Positions 20,884-33,415 of a DNA stretch of 64,000 bases are shown in pieces. Position 1 is the stretch's first letter, and each line of letters starts with the position of its first letter. The translations under genes were made by a program, and so were the position numbers. The notes below the pieces were generated by a model, which did not search any database, had not been told where the DNA came from, and saw nothing but the letters and a program-made list of their open reading frames with translations. The DNA is from Scolanthus callimorphus (lineage: Eukaryota; Cnidaria; Anthozoa; Actiniaria; Edwardsiidae), in assembly GCA_033964015.1 (NCBI GenBank), contig CM066916.1, positions 12,564,501 through 12,628,500 of the forward strand, given 5' to 3'.

Positions 20884-23800
20884 GTAAGTACGAAAAATTA
20901 GTTTTCTTTTGCAAACTCGTAGCATTCCGCTAGTCAAACTATCTAGCACCAGGTCGTTGTATTTCAACGCAACGACCTGGTGCTTTCACAGCGCGAAACA
21001 ACGGATTGGCTATAGCAATTCTGTGCTGTCAAAAACACGTAGTTAACCCAAAGCTCCCCGGCTTGTAACCTCGCGGAAGAGGCTCCATTTTCGAACCCAA
21101 AGCTCCCCGGCTCGTCACCTCGCGAGGGAGGTTCTGGTGACAGCCACCGACACATGCTAAACAAAGGTAGTTTTATGCCTCACAATTACTTTTAGAGCGT
21201 TCAAATCGAATGCATAGGTTGAACAGACGATTAGGAAAGGAATCCCAGTGTTATTTTGACAGATACGTTTTTATAAAGCAAGATTACTTTACTTTTATGT
21301 AAGCGTGCGCGCCATTTCAGCCAACAAGCGAAGGCCCTCAAATGGGTGTCACCATGCAGAGCCTCCCCTGCGAGGCGACGAGCAGGCGAGCTCTGGGTTC
21401 GAAAATTGAGCCTCTTCCGCAACCTGGGACTACGTATAGTCTATAGGACATTTGCATGATGACGTCATTTGACTCAACTACCAGAATCCTTTTCAGTTTC
21501 CCTTTCTTATTCAGATCAACAAATTCCTTCGTGAATAAGAGCATAATTAGTTGTAGTCAACCACGTCATCGTGCAAATGTCCTATTGCTGTAGGTTGAGT
21601 TCTCGTTTCTTTGGCAGGTATTTGGAATAGTTGTGATAGGTGTGGGAGCGTGGGTTGAGACTCATGCAGGACAATTTACGGGCATGACAAACATTAAATT
21701 CATGGCCGGAAACCGAGTAATGATGTTTGTGGGATCTGTGATGGCGATCACGTGTCTGTTTGGGGTTCATGCGGCACTCACGGAGAGGAAAATACATCTG
21801 GCCTTTGTAAGTTGCATATTATGTACAATAACGTCTCGTAATCTACAATCCTGGACAAAATTGCTATCGCCTGTGAGAAAGGGGTTTCTCCAGCATAATG
21901 AAGACCCCCGCCTCCTTCACTCCCTCCCCCATGTTCATAGTCCGTTTCTAATCCGCTACGGTGGAGTTGGTTGGCACGACCTACCTTCGCGTCGGGTGTA
22001 CGTCACAGGGTCACGTGCTCTCCTGTCAGGTGGTTTTGGCGGGGATCTTGTCTTCCATCTCCTCAAATCGCGAAACCATGTATATGAAGTATGCATCATA
22101 ATGAAGTCATTTTGTATTCGAATTTGGCAAACCAAACTACATCAACAGCACTCGATATCATTGTGTTTTCTACTTTTCAGCCATAATTTGACATGTTTCA
22201 GGCAATACTTATAATTGCCAACTATAAAGCATGGGTCACGATAATGGTTTCACAAGTTTCAATGTTTAACTGAAATAGGTGGTATGGACTATGCCAAACT
22301 GCCCCGCGTGACACTGAGTATAACATTTATAGTAAGGTCATAACTACATACACTGAAGTGCTCTCAGCACTAAACACATGTAAACAGGGTCACAGCTTCA
22401 ATTAGTGTAGTACACTAATCACACGAAGTTTTCTTTATAATTAATAAGGAAAAATCGGATTGTGTTTAATTTGAATAAGGTTGCCTGTAAGAAACGAGAT
22501 GAAAGTTTTTAAAAATCCCATCTCCAGTTTTCAAAAAAAAAATCTCCAGTTTTCACACGCGCATATACTGAGTTTGCCACTTTCGCTTTCTATTTTCTCA
22601 GCTATTCCTTATTCTACTCGTCCTGCTCTCCGTCGAGATTTCAGGCATCATTGTTGCATATGAAAATCGGGACAAGGTAAATAGAGAGGATGTTTAGTAC
22701 TAATTCATACCTTAGAGTGCTACTGAAACGAATTTGCCACCCCTTCCACTTTGGTCATATCGAAACAGGCTTGATGAAAGAAGGAGATTCACGTATTTAT
22801 TTTTCTGATATTGTTTTTCGTTCCAGAGTTATCCAAGATTAAAATATATGCAAATTAGCAGACTGATGACTTCACAAGATGTTCACATGTTCAGCTTTGG
22901 AAAATAGATTACGATCTCAGCATACTTTTGACATAAGACTTTGAAAGCTTCTATGATGATAGAACTAAGTGTGATACATATCATAGACTATACAATGGTG
23001 TTGCAATGGAAACAGACTCAAGTCCAGGCTTTCGGGTATCAAATGAAGAAAATCGCATTTCTGTGTCTAAGGAGTAAATGTTGGACGGCCAAACTAAAGT
23101 TACTATGTCTGCGTATTTAGAGGTTTATGACAGGGTGCACTTATTAGCTCAAAAATGCTGAGAAATCTCTATTTTATTGTCCAAAGCGTTACTTGTGTCA
23201 ATCGTGTGACGTTACACTTAATTGTGGAGCCTTAATACTGATCATTATATGTTAAAAGCGCACTATAAATCAACAAATTATTATTATTATTATTATTATC
23301 TCTGTAACCAAGAATGACATCAAAATTGGGGAAAACGTCATTTTTCTTCTTTCTTCAAGCTCGTTTGGGTGTGACCGAAATGGAATGGGTACATAATTCG
23401 CTTTAGTAAGAAGCATACAAGTTCTTGTTGTGCCAAACGAGGGGTCACGAGCACTCCGGCAACTCCCTCGTCAGGACGGCAAGCAAACCACACCTATGAG
23501 GCCTTTTCTACCATGCCGCGTTAAAACGTCTAGGACTTTCTATTCGTGGATATTCATAGTGTCTACGTTTCACAAATGAATTTTTCGATTTCATTCAAGC
23601 CCTGAAATCGACGAAAAATCACCCGAAAAATGTCGGGACACCAGCTTCTCCTGTAGTTCTGTATAGGGGACGTTTTCGGGAATTCGAGAAACACTGAGGC
23701 CCTGGCTACACTACATGAATAACAATGTAAAGTGTATAGCTTACCTGAGCGGTTTGCGCTAAACAACGATTTCTCGAGACGTATGCCGTTTTCAAATTTA

Positions 23801-26800
23801 ATCATACCTTTCAAAATTGCTCTTCACCAGGCGAAATCAAGTTTCGAAAACCGCATAAGACAAAGCACAAGAAACTACCCGGACAAGCACAAAGACGCCT
23901 TGGATGAAATTCAAAGAGAGGTGAGTCTTAAGCCCCATTTACACGAGAGTCATTTTTTGCACGGCTCGGATAAAAATGGTTCTGGGACTACCTCACACAC
24001 CGGCACGGATAAAATGTCGGTCAGGCTCTGACAAATTCAGTACGGCAAAGCCATTTACACAGCGCAAATATACCCGAGCCGTGCCATTAAATTTGGTACC
24101 CGTATCCGAGCCGTGTGGGGCAGAGGATTTTTTGGGGATCACTTCATTTTGGGGAGAGCGAAAGGGGGGATCTCTCGAAACCGGAAGCCCTGAAAGGGAG
24201 GACCACAATAATTTTCTAAGTAGTTATTCCAGCAACTTCTCTATCATTTGCATTTTTCTACTTCACTCCACTCAATGCATAATAAACATTTCGCGCATAA
24301 AGAATATTTAACCATTATCCTGCGAGATTGCGCAGAATATCGTCTGATACTTAGCCGACGAGGGACGAAGTCCCGAGTTGGCTAAAATCAGACGATATTC
24401 TGCAAAATCGAGCAGGATAATGGTTTTATTATTCAGCACATCGATAGCACAAAAACCCCCGAAAAAAATGACTTTTGTGTATTATTTACGAGCTCAAAAC
24501 ATCACATTTTCCTCAGAGACGGATATCGCAGGATAGCTGTCATGTACAGAAGACAGCTATTGGCGTTCCAATGACCATATTTGGGCAGTGCATCGATGTG
24601 CTGAATAATAACATCGAATATAGTCTTTGGCAACTCGCGCAACGAAGACACTACCTTCACACCGTTTACAAGAACATGTGTATCTTGGCGAGGGAAAACA
24701 AACTCTACCAAAATGCCCTGCAGTGATAGGCCTGGCGGGCAGTCACTATTTTCGAAAGAAGAGTAAGCGTGAGTTCAACGTTACAGGCATACTCAGGTGT
24801 GTTAAGGCCTGACTTTGGGCTTATACGCGGGCAGAAATGAATTTTGCTAATATCTCGAATACGAATTTACGAATTTAGGGTCAAAAGTAGGAAAATTGGC
24901 AGTAAGTTTTCCCCGTTTTTGATTGAAAGTAAATTTTAAACGGTACTTACAGATACTCTAAAATTGTGTCTCCATAGCAACTAAATGCATTGAACAGTTA
25001 AGGTCGGGGGACGTGTTACTCATACCAAGTTCCATGTCGGTAGCTATTTTGCTAATGTAGTTATTTGCAAAAACTGCTTTTTGCCTTAAGAATCCGCGTA
25101 TAAGCCCCACCTCCTTTCAAGTCAGGCCTTAACACACCTGAGTAGAAATTCGTCATTTGGGCCGCGCTTCACGCAAATGAATAATAATAATTTCATCATT
25201 TCGGCGCGCAATTGCGCGCATGAATAATAAAATCTACAGGATTTGTTTACTATACATAAAAAACGGAATGTTCATCTGCAATTTCTCTGAGGCTTGATGA
25301 AATGCGTTTATCAAAATTTCGCAACGAAAGAAAAATGCGATCCCCTCTATCTGTAAATTGTCTTCTACGGTGAAATAGGGGTCGGGGGGGATCACGAAAA
25401 CGTTCAACTGCTCTGAGGGGGATCGCGTTAATCATTAATCGTTAATGAGTACTTATGGAGGGAGGATCACTGCATTTTGACCTTGTATTACCCACAATCC
25501 CCCCCCCCCCCCCCCCCCCCCAAGGCGATAAATAATGACCGGTCCCTAAATGAACCTTTAAATCGTGTAGTTGGGCAGAACTATTCAGAGCAGACTAGAC
25601 CTTTATTTTTGGCCAATCGTGCTATTCTTCTTGGAATAACGGATTGTAAACTGTGCGTACTCGTGAAATAGTATTTGCCCACAAAACACAATTATCGTGT
25701 TGCAAGCCCGGAAAATTCGTTTTTCGCAAGGTCTCGTTATATCTTCGATAGGTTGGATTCATCAATATACGGCACAGTAGTCCTAGGGTAATAGAAAACA
25801 CAAAAGCGCGGCTTTGTTGATTGAATTAGAAGGGTCCGGCAAAACCTGGAGTCTTTCAATTTCGAACAAACCCATGAAAAATGCCCTAAAACAGAAATGA
25901 ATTTTATCACCACGAAACCCAAAATTTGATTATTAGAAACACATTTTCAAGGTAGAAACGTTATAAAATATCAACTGAGACGGAAAAACTCGAAAGCAGC
26001 CCCCTAAAACTCTTTTTTCTTCCCACTTCTGAGCCACAAAGCCTGGTTGTCCGCTAAGACTACTGTATTCGTATTCCCATAGGATCGGTTTAAAACCTAG
26101 AATGTGTACAACCGATATGTTACTCAATTCAAGGATTATCTTACACACTGGGCGGAGCCTGATTAAATGCGTATTCGAACGGTCATTGTCTGTGCTTCGA
26201 TATGTAGTTGTGGTAAACGCCTCATATAGAGGGCACAAATAAATTGATTGATTGATCATTGAATGCATATTTCGGGACTGCAACGTGATATTTTGCTATG
26301 TTGCTATCACAAAGGGATTATCTCGTAGACTGGGACGAAGCTATAATATATCACTGTTTTCACTGTCTCGTACACGTGTACTTATATTATTTATTTTTCT
26401 TTTTCAGCTGGAGTGTTGTGGGACTGATAACGGAACATCGGACTACATGGTCAATAATAACCTCCTGCGAATAGTATCAGTACCGGATTCGTGTTGCAAG
26501 CCACCATACCAGGGCAATAACTGCGGTCGAGGCCAACTACTACTAAACAGTGCCAAACTGTTTACCGAGGTAAGTAAACTCTTAAAGCCATGTTACACGA
26601 GGCAATTTTTCTTGCAACTCGCAACGCAACGATGACGAATTGAAAATCATTGGTAGTTCTGCGGGAGGTTACACGTTCGCAATATTTTTTGCAACCTGCA
26701 ATACGCCCGCATGGAAAATTATCAATTACAGCGGCACCTTAAAAATCAAGCGCGCGAATTGGCTCATTCAGGGAACCATTGCGCGATAAATTGCCAAGAC

Positions 26801-27753
26801 ATGTTACACGTAGCAACTTGTCTCGCAACGTTGCGAAAAAGTACAGCTCGGTTCTAAATTTTCTCGCATAGCAGGGGATGTTACATTCGCGCATTTCGCT
26901 GCAACTCGCAACGCAACGCGCCTTTACTTCTAACTAGCGATGTAACAGCGTTATGTCATAATCGCGAAGTGTGAAAAACACTGCTATGCAACAAATCAAC
27001 TGCTTTGACACACAATCAGATTACTCTAGCTCAGTTTGTCCAGCTGACAAAGAAGGCTGGACGGCCCACTCCAATTCGCATGGGTTGTAATACCAAGGCG
27101 CCCTAAGCTGAACTATTCATTTCCCCATTGGTTTCCTTAATTTTAACTGAGCATAAGTCTGCCTGTCCTTAAATAGAAAAAAAGCAAAGCAAAACAAAAA
27201 AGCAGCATGCTTTCGAGGTGGAAACGTTCGGGTTTTGTCTTATTAGTTCTATTGTTGTTGTTGTCTTCTTCAGCCCTGCATACCAAAGATAAAGGACCTG
27301 CTATCCAAAAAGGTAGAAGTCATTGGTGCACTCTCCATTACGGTACTGGTACTGCAGGTAAGAGGCTCTCATTGATGGATGCTGTCTCCGTGTAAATTAT
27401 AATACCACTGTCACGTCATTTGGAGGTTTGGATACGGGATCCTTAATTTGCATAAATTTTTGAGATTTTATTCCTTCTTTTTCTCCACATCAAACACTCA
27501 ACAATATTTTTCATCATAATTTCCAAACCAGTTTTTCAACCGGTTACAAAACTCGTTTTCTGGAAACTAACTTCTCGGTTTAGACATCCTGATTAAACAC
27601 TCGTCTCGTGTTTGATAAATTACTTCCGACATTCACGACTAACATAATATTTCCATCTTTTTCAATTTGTAGATAATTGGGATGTGTCTGATCTTGGTCA
27701 TGATCTTCAAAGTGAAAGAGAACCAGCAATCACACACATTGATAACCAATTAA
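20821..27753 (+). CDS. Tetraspanin, complete gene (7 exons, 247 aa)
   Basis: Exons 20821-20883, 21618-21806, 22602-22676, 23831-23920, 26408-26569, 27274-27357 and 27673-27753 are all phase 0 and join to an uninterrupted 247-residue protein. Tetraspanins organise membrane microdomains with integrins, proteases and other partners. Four hydrophobic segments are visible at about residues 12-33, 57-77, 85-105 and 202-232. The large extracellular loop has the CCG motif (residues 142-144), a DSCC motif (168-169), C178 and C195, six cysteines in all, plus one N-glycosylation sequon (NGT, residue 147). Length is typical of the family. Oddities: the N-terminus has no palmitoylation-type cysteine, and the second helix has CLFG where many members have GCCG. 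The subfamily is not assigned. Some tetraspanins act as partners of ADAM proteases, and an ADAM gene lies upstream, but proximity alone proves nothing. Confidence 0.94.
21618..21806 (+). CDS. Tetraspanin exon 2 (TM1-TM2)
   Basis: It has 63 codons after tttggcag, with donor gtaagt. It carries GIVVIGVGAW (end of helix 1), the small extracellular loop and helix 2 (MMFVGSVMAITCLFG). Confidence 0.92.
22602..22676 (+). CDS. Tetraspanin exon 3 (TM3)
   Basis: It has 25 codons after tttctcag, with donor gtaaat. It reads LFLILLVLLSVEISGIIVAY then ENRDK, which is helix 3 with the conserved Glu and the start of the large loop. Confidence 0.92.
23277..23300. repeat. (TTA)n microsatellite
   Basis: A short TTATTATT run in the third tetraspanin intron. 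Confidence 0.85.
23831..23920 (+). CDS. Tetraspanin exon 4 (large extracellular loop)
   Basis: It has 30 codons after cttcaccag, with donor gtgagt. The helical, charged segment has no cysteine, as expected for helices A/B of the large loop. Confidence 0.88.
24213..25240. mobile_element. Composite mobile-element region in the fourth tetraspanin intron
   Basis: It starts with TAGTTATTCCAGCAACTTCT and contains CTTGGCGAGGGAAAACAAAC and TGATAGGCCTGGCGGGCAGT, blocks also present at 53180-53600 (+) and 60120-60690 (-). Nested inside are a near-perfect palindrome at 24309-24424 and a foldback element at 24791-25145 (ends ACTCAGGTGTGTTAAGGC / GCCTTAACACACCTGAGT). Confidence 0.6.
25499..25555. mobile_element. 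C22 run and transposon end
   Basis: An uninterrupted C run is followed by AATAATGACCGGTCCCTAA, which resembles the inverted terminus at 48106-48130 (TTAGGGACTGGTCATTCATT). It appears to be one end of a PIF/Harbinger-like element; the opposite end is not resolved. Confidence 0.5.
26408..26569 (+). CDS. Tetraspanin exon 5 (CCG motif)
   Basis: It has 54 codons after tttttcag, with donor gtaagt. LECCGTDNGT and VPDSCCKPP supply the tetraspanin signature cysteines. Confidence 0.93.
26584..27000. repeat. Repeat with TGTTACACG / GCAACTCGCAACGCAACG motifs
   Basis: Four degenerate TGTTAC(A) plus GCAACGCAACG blocks in direct and inverted order right after tetraspanin exon 5. Probably a decayed MITE. 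Confidence 0.45.
27274..27357 (+). CDS. Tetraspanin exon 6 (start of TM4)
   Basis: It has 28 codons after cttcttcag, with donor gtaaga. PCIPKIKDLLSKKVEVIGAL ends the large loop and begins helix 4. Confidence 0.9.
27673..27753 (+). CDS. Tetraspanin exon 7 (end of TM4, stop codon)
   Basis: It has 26 codons and a TAA after atttgtag. IIGMCLILVMIFKV completes helix 4; the short cytosolic tail ends SHTLITN. Confidence 0.9.
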   Translation: MIGMCLILVMIFKVKENQQSHTLITN

Positions 27754-27832
27754 CCATCCAAGTTCGTATTACAAACTACAACTGTTTCCGCTGGCCGGTA
27801 CAATCTAGCATGGCAAGCACACATGTACACTA

Positions 27833-28258
27833 CAGTAAAAACCCGCGTATAAGAACCTGGGTTTTAAGAATTACGCAAAAATTTTCACTTTAAGCCCCCT
27901 CCACATAAGAACCTATTTAGGCTGAAATTTTAAGATAGGTTCTTATCAGTGGAGTTGCTGTGAGGTGTATAGCTATGGAAACTGCTAAATTAAGATCATC
28001 ATCTGATTACATTTAAAAGAAACTTGACATAACTATTTTTTCTTTCAAGCTTAAAGTACTATGTTGGATGTCTATTGCGTTAACCATTCAAATAATTCCT
28101 TAAATTTATTTGTAATATATTTAAATGAAATTCATATGAAAATTTAAGAACCTAATTTAAGAACCTTGGTAGCCTAAATGTGCTTTAAGTACCATTTATA
28201 TAAGAACCTGTTTAGGCTAAATTAAAAAATCCATGTTCTTATACGCGGGTTTTTACTG
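27833..28258. mobile_element. Tc1/mariner-like MITE downstream of the tetraspanin gene
   Basis: Inverted ends CAGTAAAAACCCGCGTATAA / TTATACGCGGGTTTTTACTG flanked by TA on both sides (27831-27832 and 28259-28260). The TA duplication and CAGT start fit Tc1/mariner. The interior repeats AAGAACCT/AGGTTCTT motifs and has no coding sequence. It lies about 80 bp after the tetraspanin stop, likely within the transcript's 3' UTR. Confidence 0.85.
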
Positions 28259-29064
28259 TATTACACTTGGCGTGAACGTGGAACCGTATCAATGGTTTTG
28301 ACACTAATTTTCTGAAACTTGATCGAATAGAGCCGATTTCAGATGAATGTCGTAAATCGAAATTACTTTGTAATTACTCCTATAGATTTTATTCAGAATT
28401 CGCTTAATTACTTTGCGATTGGTTTTACTACAGTCATATGAAAACCGCTCTATGATTGTGTCATTATTTACAGCTAAATCCATTGTTTCTCGCTGCGCGT
28501 TTTGAAAACGCCGCTTTTGGTTTGGGATTTTTGTTTTTTTTTTGTTCCGCCAGTTAAACAATCTAAGCCAATCAGGTTCTTGCCTTGTTTCGCCTAGTGC
28601 AGTAGACTGGCTTTCTATCGCGACGAAAATCCAGTTGAATGCACTAGGCACAGCACCAGTTAAGTAACCGTTTTTTGTCGCGACAGAAAGCCAGGCGACT
28701 GCACTGGGCGAAACAAGACAAGGACCTCATTGGCTTAGATGGCTTGACTGGCGGAACAGAAAAAAAACAAATCAAACCACATTTAGAAAATTCACTGCGC
28801 GAAACAACCGTTTTGGCTATAAAACATTAATTCATACTTCGCATGTAAGTTGGAAGACTCTTTTGGAAGAAATGGATAACATTAGTGTTACTCTACATGT
28901 ATATAGTTGTGATGTGCTAAGAGAACCTACCATAACCCACACGAAACAGAAGAAACATACTTATATTCATACACGTTATTCATTTATTGCAAATACCAAA
29001 GCTAAATACTTGCAAATACCTAAGCTAAATTATGAAAGTATATCGAATAAACTTTAAATAACCG

Positions 29065-29130
29065 AAAATATTCTAAGCTTATACCTAAGCTTTCGGCCAG
29101 TATCCACCGGCTTTCATCAGAAATGGTGAT
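29065..29130 (-). ncRNA. Candidate degenerate hammerhead ribozyme motif
   Basis: On the minus strand a CTGATGA box and a CGAAA box flank a short GCCGG/CTGGC stem, followed by GCTTA-GGTA-TAAGC (a 5-bp hairpin that could be stem III) and a CTT cleavage-type triplet. Stem II is offset by unpaired bases and stem I is only about 3 bp, so activity is doubtful. Confidence 0.3.
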
Positions 29131-29159
29131 TGAAAGTTGTTTTGTAAATAGGTGCACAT

Positions 29160-29406
29160 GGAGTGGATTTCACATGACCATCGTGAAAACAATCGCAATT
29201 GTGCAATCGCTAGCCAATCAGAATCGAGAGAAATCACAACTTGCACCTGAATGGCTTTTTCTCAGCCAATAACAAGCGGAACCAATTACTTACACAACTG
29301 CATTTGCTGCAGAACTTGATTGGCTGAAAAAAAATGAGTAGCAAATGAGAACGCAAAGCAATCGCAATTACATAATAATCTCGACAGTCACGTGAAATCT
29401 GCTCTA
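29160..29406. mobile_element. MITE with AGAGCGG-type termini (copy 2)
   Basis: Same family as 6381-6637: ends GAGTGGATTTCACATGAC / GTCACGTGAAATCTGCTCT and the shared AGCCAATCAGAATCGAGAGA interior. From 29407 to 31830 I see no gene and only short low-complexity runs. Confidence 0.8.
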
Positions 29407-31830
29407 TCCAGCAAAATTACAAATCCATTAGTGTTTTACCCGCACAGGTGTTGTAGGAGAGGTACCACTTAGTCTGGGATGATTTTTTTTTTGCAAGTTT
29501 TTGTTTTACTTCTCTAAGAGATTGTAGAAAATTTATTTCGTAAAATTAGTTGAGGATTATAACAAATATGCTGTGCAGGTATTTTTTTTTTTTTTTCAAA
29601 ATCATCCCCCCCCTCCCCCCACGATCTGTAATTTTTACAGCATGTAATTGAAAGGGTACAGGGAAACACATCTCTCAATTTACAGGATATTGACATGCTA
29701 TATGTACGAGGTTAAGGGGCGTCTTCTCTCTAGACGAAAAATAAACATTCGACCAACAAGTATGCACAATACTAAAGTGCCACTAGTACCTAATTTTACA
29801 ATTACCTGGCATTCCACCAAATTCGGCACACAAGTACTAGATATCATGATCTTCAGTAAAAGCAATGTTGAATTGAAAGATTTGCATGCAAAATACAACC
29901 AAAGAAAACCACTGACCATAGATAAGAGAAGGACGGCCAACATGGGACTTTGGAAGGTGTATGGATTGTGCTTTGCATAATGATGTAAACTTCATTTTAC
30001 GAGAAATCAGAAAAAACATTAATCAACAAATATTTTACTTTACTACGTCTGCTAAATGCGATGACAAGAACCAAAGTGCTAAGACATACAACGGATTGAC
30101 TAATTTCGAGGAGAATTACCCCAATAAGTAGCCAAAAACACGGATTTAACTTCCGTACTTCAGGCTCCCTGTAGTCACGTGATCAAAAGCGCGTGGGGTA
30201 TCTCGGAAAAGCTTTCGACTGAATTTATGGGCAGGTTTTCTCATTTGACATTTGCATTCCGTCTTTGATCCCTCCAAATACTGTTTCCCTTTCAACATCT
30301 GATTTAAAATAAATGGGTAGTGCTGAAGATTATGATGCCTAGTTCTTGTGTGTCGAATTGGGTGGAATTTCTGTTGAGTGTCAAATTAGGTGCTAGTACA
30401 CTTTAACCGCCGCAGAAATCTGAATCGGTTTCCGTTAGAAATGTGAAATAGTTACCACCTATTGTTAAAATAAATAAAGCTCGAACACCACGTGAAATGA
30501 ATATTTATTTCTTGCAATCAAATTTCAAGAAACACTATATGCTTAAAAATATAAAAATACTATATGCTTAAGTAATCATCCATGCAAGAAGAAACCGAAA
30601 CTCCATTGTTCTACGGCATTCAGGGTTCCCCACATAGGATGTGTTCCATTCTTTTACCACAGAAAGTTGTCATGACTAGTAACAAAATACAAGTGAAACA
30701 ATTATTGATTTCGACTTGCTTGAGAAAATAGCGATAATAACTCTCCAGACCAATCAGATTAAAGAAAAACAAAGGAAAGAGAATCACTATTTTACGCTAC
30801 GTTCCCCATATACGAAGTCTTCAAAAATCGTATATCCTGTGTATGAGTACCACATTGAGTACCACATGTGCTTATATCTTACCATAAATCCTGAGAAAAG
30901 TCTTTCTTTCATGGTAATTTTACCAATTTTTGTGTCTAAGCCAATGAAATCGCCGATATTTTCAATAGAAAATAATTGCATTCCAGCATGCTCTGCCGTT
31001 GGCTTGGGTAGTTCTTATACGGACCATTACTTAAAGTGCATTATTTAAAGGAGCCGGCGCACCTTCCCACAATGCACTGCTTCACCGCCATTTTTGTTAC
31101 GATCAAAATTCAGAGACTTCCCAAAAAGCTTGATATTTGTGTCCGTTTGGCGCCTTTTACCACAAAAAAGGAAATAAAAGCTCGTAAAAGTACAATATCT
31201 TTGCATCAAGTCACAGTTTCTGATGCAATGTACTCATGTGGACAAAAACGGAGCAATGCATTTAGGGTAGGATGCGACGGATCCTTTAAAGAGCCTGTGT
31301 CAGTCGCGTCAATCCATTTCCATCGGCTGATTTAGAGAAAATATAGCATTTTCTCGATTGAATTTGGTAAATCAAATCTGAAACTTTGAGTTTAGAAAGG
31401 ATAATAACAATAACAAAGGAGTGGCTGACACGGGCTCTTTAAGGCCCGGTTCAAAGATTCAGTTCCATATCAATACAGACAACAGAGGTCGTATTGTTTC
31501 GCCTGCGCAATTTCTCCTTTCGTAAAAGGTAGTTGCCTTTAGCATGGCAAGTTTTGTTTAGTTGCCTCACTAAAGTAAAAGAAAAAACCTTTGTATAAAT
31601 CCCTCTTCTCGACTTATTGCCACCCCCCCCCCCCCCCGAAAAATAAAAACGACGTAAATATCGGCGAGACGAATTCGAGGTGACTATTCGCCGATATTTA
31701 CGGAGCCTGAGGCGACTAATTGTTTTAGTATAGTTTTTGCCAAACAAAATCGGGTTTAGAGATTTTTTTTTTTAGTTTCTCGTAAAGTGCGCGCGCGATC
31801 CCCAATGCTTTCAATGTTATATTCACCTTT

Positions 31831-32013
31831 AGTCAAATCACACTAGTGGTCTATTATCAATGCTGTGTTCTGATTGGTTGAGCTACTAGTAGGCTATTAG
31901 TTATAGCCTACTAGTAGCGAAAAGTGTCGGATTTGAAAGCCAGAAAATGGAAAATGACAAGAACAAAATCATTTTTTTGGCAATACAAATTGACCTACTA
32001 GTGTGATTTGACT
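31831..32013. mobile_element. Foldback MITE
   Basis: Perfect inverted ends AGTCAAATCACACTAGT / ACTAGTGTGATTTGACT with an internal CTACTAGTAGGCTAT palindrome. About 183 bp. Confidence 0.8.
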
Positions 32014-32021
32014 AAAACAAT

Positions 32022-32052
<31 letters not shown>

Positions 32053-32056
32053 GAGG

Positions 32057-32087
<31 letters not shown>

Positions 32088-32885
32088 GCAGAATATTCCG
32101 AACGTCTCGACCAATCAGCGCACTCATTATACTAAAAGGGGAGATACCACGATAGGCCACGTAAATACCACAGAAATTTGTTTTAGATAAGAAAGGCGCA
32201 GCTCTGGCACGTTGGTTGCGGTAGGCGGAAGTCAGAGAACATTTATTCTAATCGCCAGAGTTCCGGAAGTGCTCTGGCGACTAGACCCATTTAGTATGTC
32301 CGTTCACACGCTGCGATTCGAGGGTGCGAATTTTACGGCGATCGGTGAAAACGAGAGGCTTTTAACAACGCGCCAATTTTTTGTCAGTTAAAAAACGCAC
32401 CTGCATCGCAGTGAAATTCGAACATGTTCAAAACGCCTACGACCATAAAATCAGAGGACATTTTTAAAATAAGTCCTCTTCAGCTATTTGAACGCGACCG
32501 GACTAACTTTTTGTCACGAGTGTTAAGAGCTTATGACACGAACCAATTTTTAGTCCCCCAAAAGATCGCTATTAGTAAATTACTCACTCTAAAGCTGAAC
32601 AAGATAAAAAGCAGCAAAGTTACGACGCTTTAAAGTTCTGAGTTTGCAATTCGAAGTTGGCTCTCTGGAACTCTTGGGTGCGTATCAATTATCGGATTTC
32701 AGTGACGTCAACTTGTTTGTTTGAGTAGAGAAAAACAATAGCGAGAGAAGCAAGATTATCTATTTAGCCCGTAACATCAAAATAAGAGTAGTAAAAATGC
32801 GCGAGTGTGTAGTACATACTCGGATATATAGTTGCACGGAAATCTACCAGGTAAATAACAAATTTGCTTCGAGAAATATTTTTTT

Positions 32886-33256
32886 TAAAGGTTTTATTAA
32901 AATGTGGGTGTGACACTTTCAAGAGCTACCCCTGCAGAACTGCTTGACCTTGACTCCCAAGTAACACATTGTTTTAATCCATAAAGGTGTAAAAGGTCCT
33001 TAAAGGTAAAATTTTGCTTAGTTCAAAAGTTATGGAACTTTTAAATTTCCAAGGTCAAATTTGATTAATTTTCACGGTCCAAAAAAATTAAAAAATCATA
33101 ACTTTTGAACTAAACAAAATTTTAAAAAACGCAGACACGGTTTTTGGGAAACACCTTTAAGGGTTAAAACAATGTGTTTCTTGGGAGTCAAGGTCAAGCA
33201 GTTCTGCAGCGATAGCTCTTGAAAATGTCACACTCAAATTTTTTTATAAAACCTTC
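32886..33256. mobile_element. Foldback element with arms of about 110 bp
   Basis: Left arm includes CTGCAGAACTGCTTGACCTT and right arm AAGGTCAAGCAGTTCTGCAG, with further pairing outward to TTTTATAAAACC. Followed directly by the dispersed repeat also found at 40-175. Confidence 0.75.
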
Positions 33257-33279
33257 AAAAAAATCATATTTATTAAAAA

Positions 33280-33415
33280 GTTACTTCGTTTTGCCATATA
33301 GCCCGCTAGTCCATTCTATAAGCTTTCCAACGATATATAGGTTGACATGTTTTGGTTAAACTAAGGACGAGTATGATTTTTTTCCGAGGACGTGCGCGAA
33401 GGTTCTCAGTAACCT
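33280..33415 (+). repeat. Dispersed repeat, copy of 40-175
   Basis: Shares GCCCGCTAGTCCATTCTATA and the following 100 bp with the start of the window. Confidence 0.7.
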
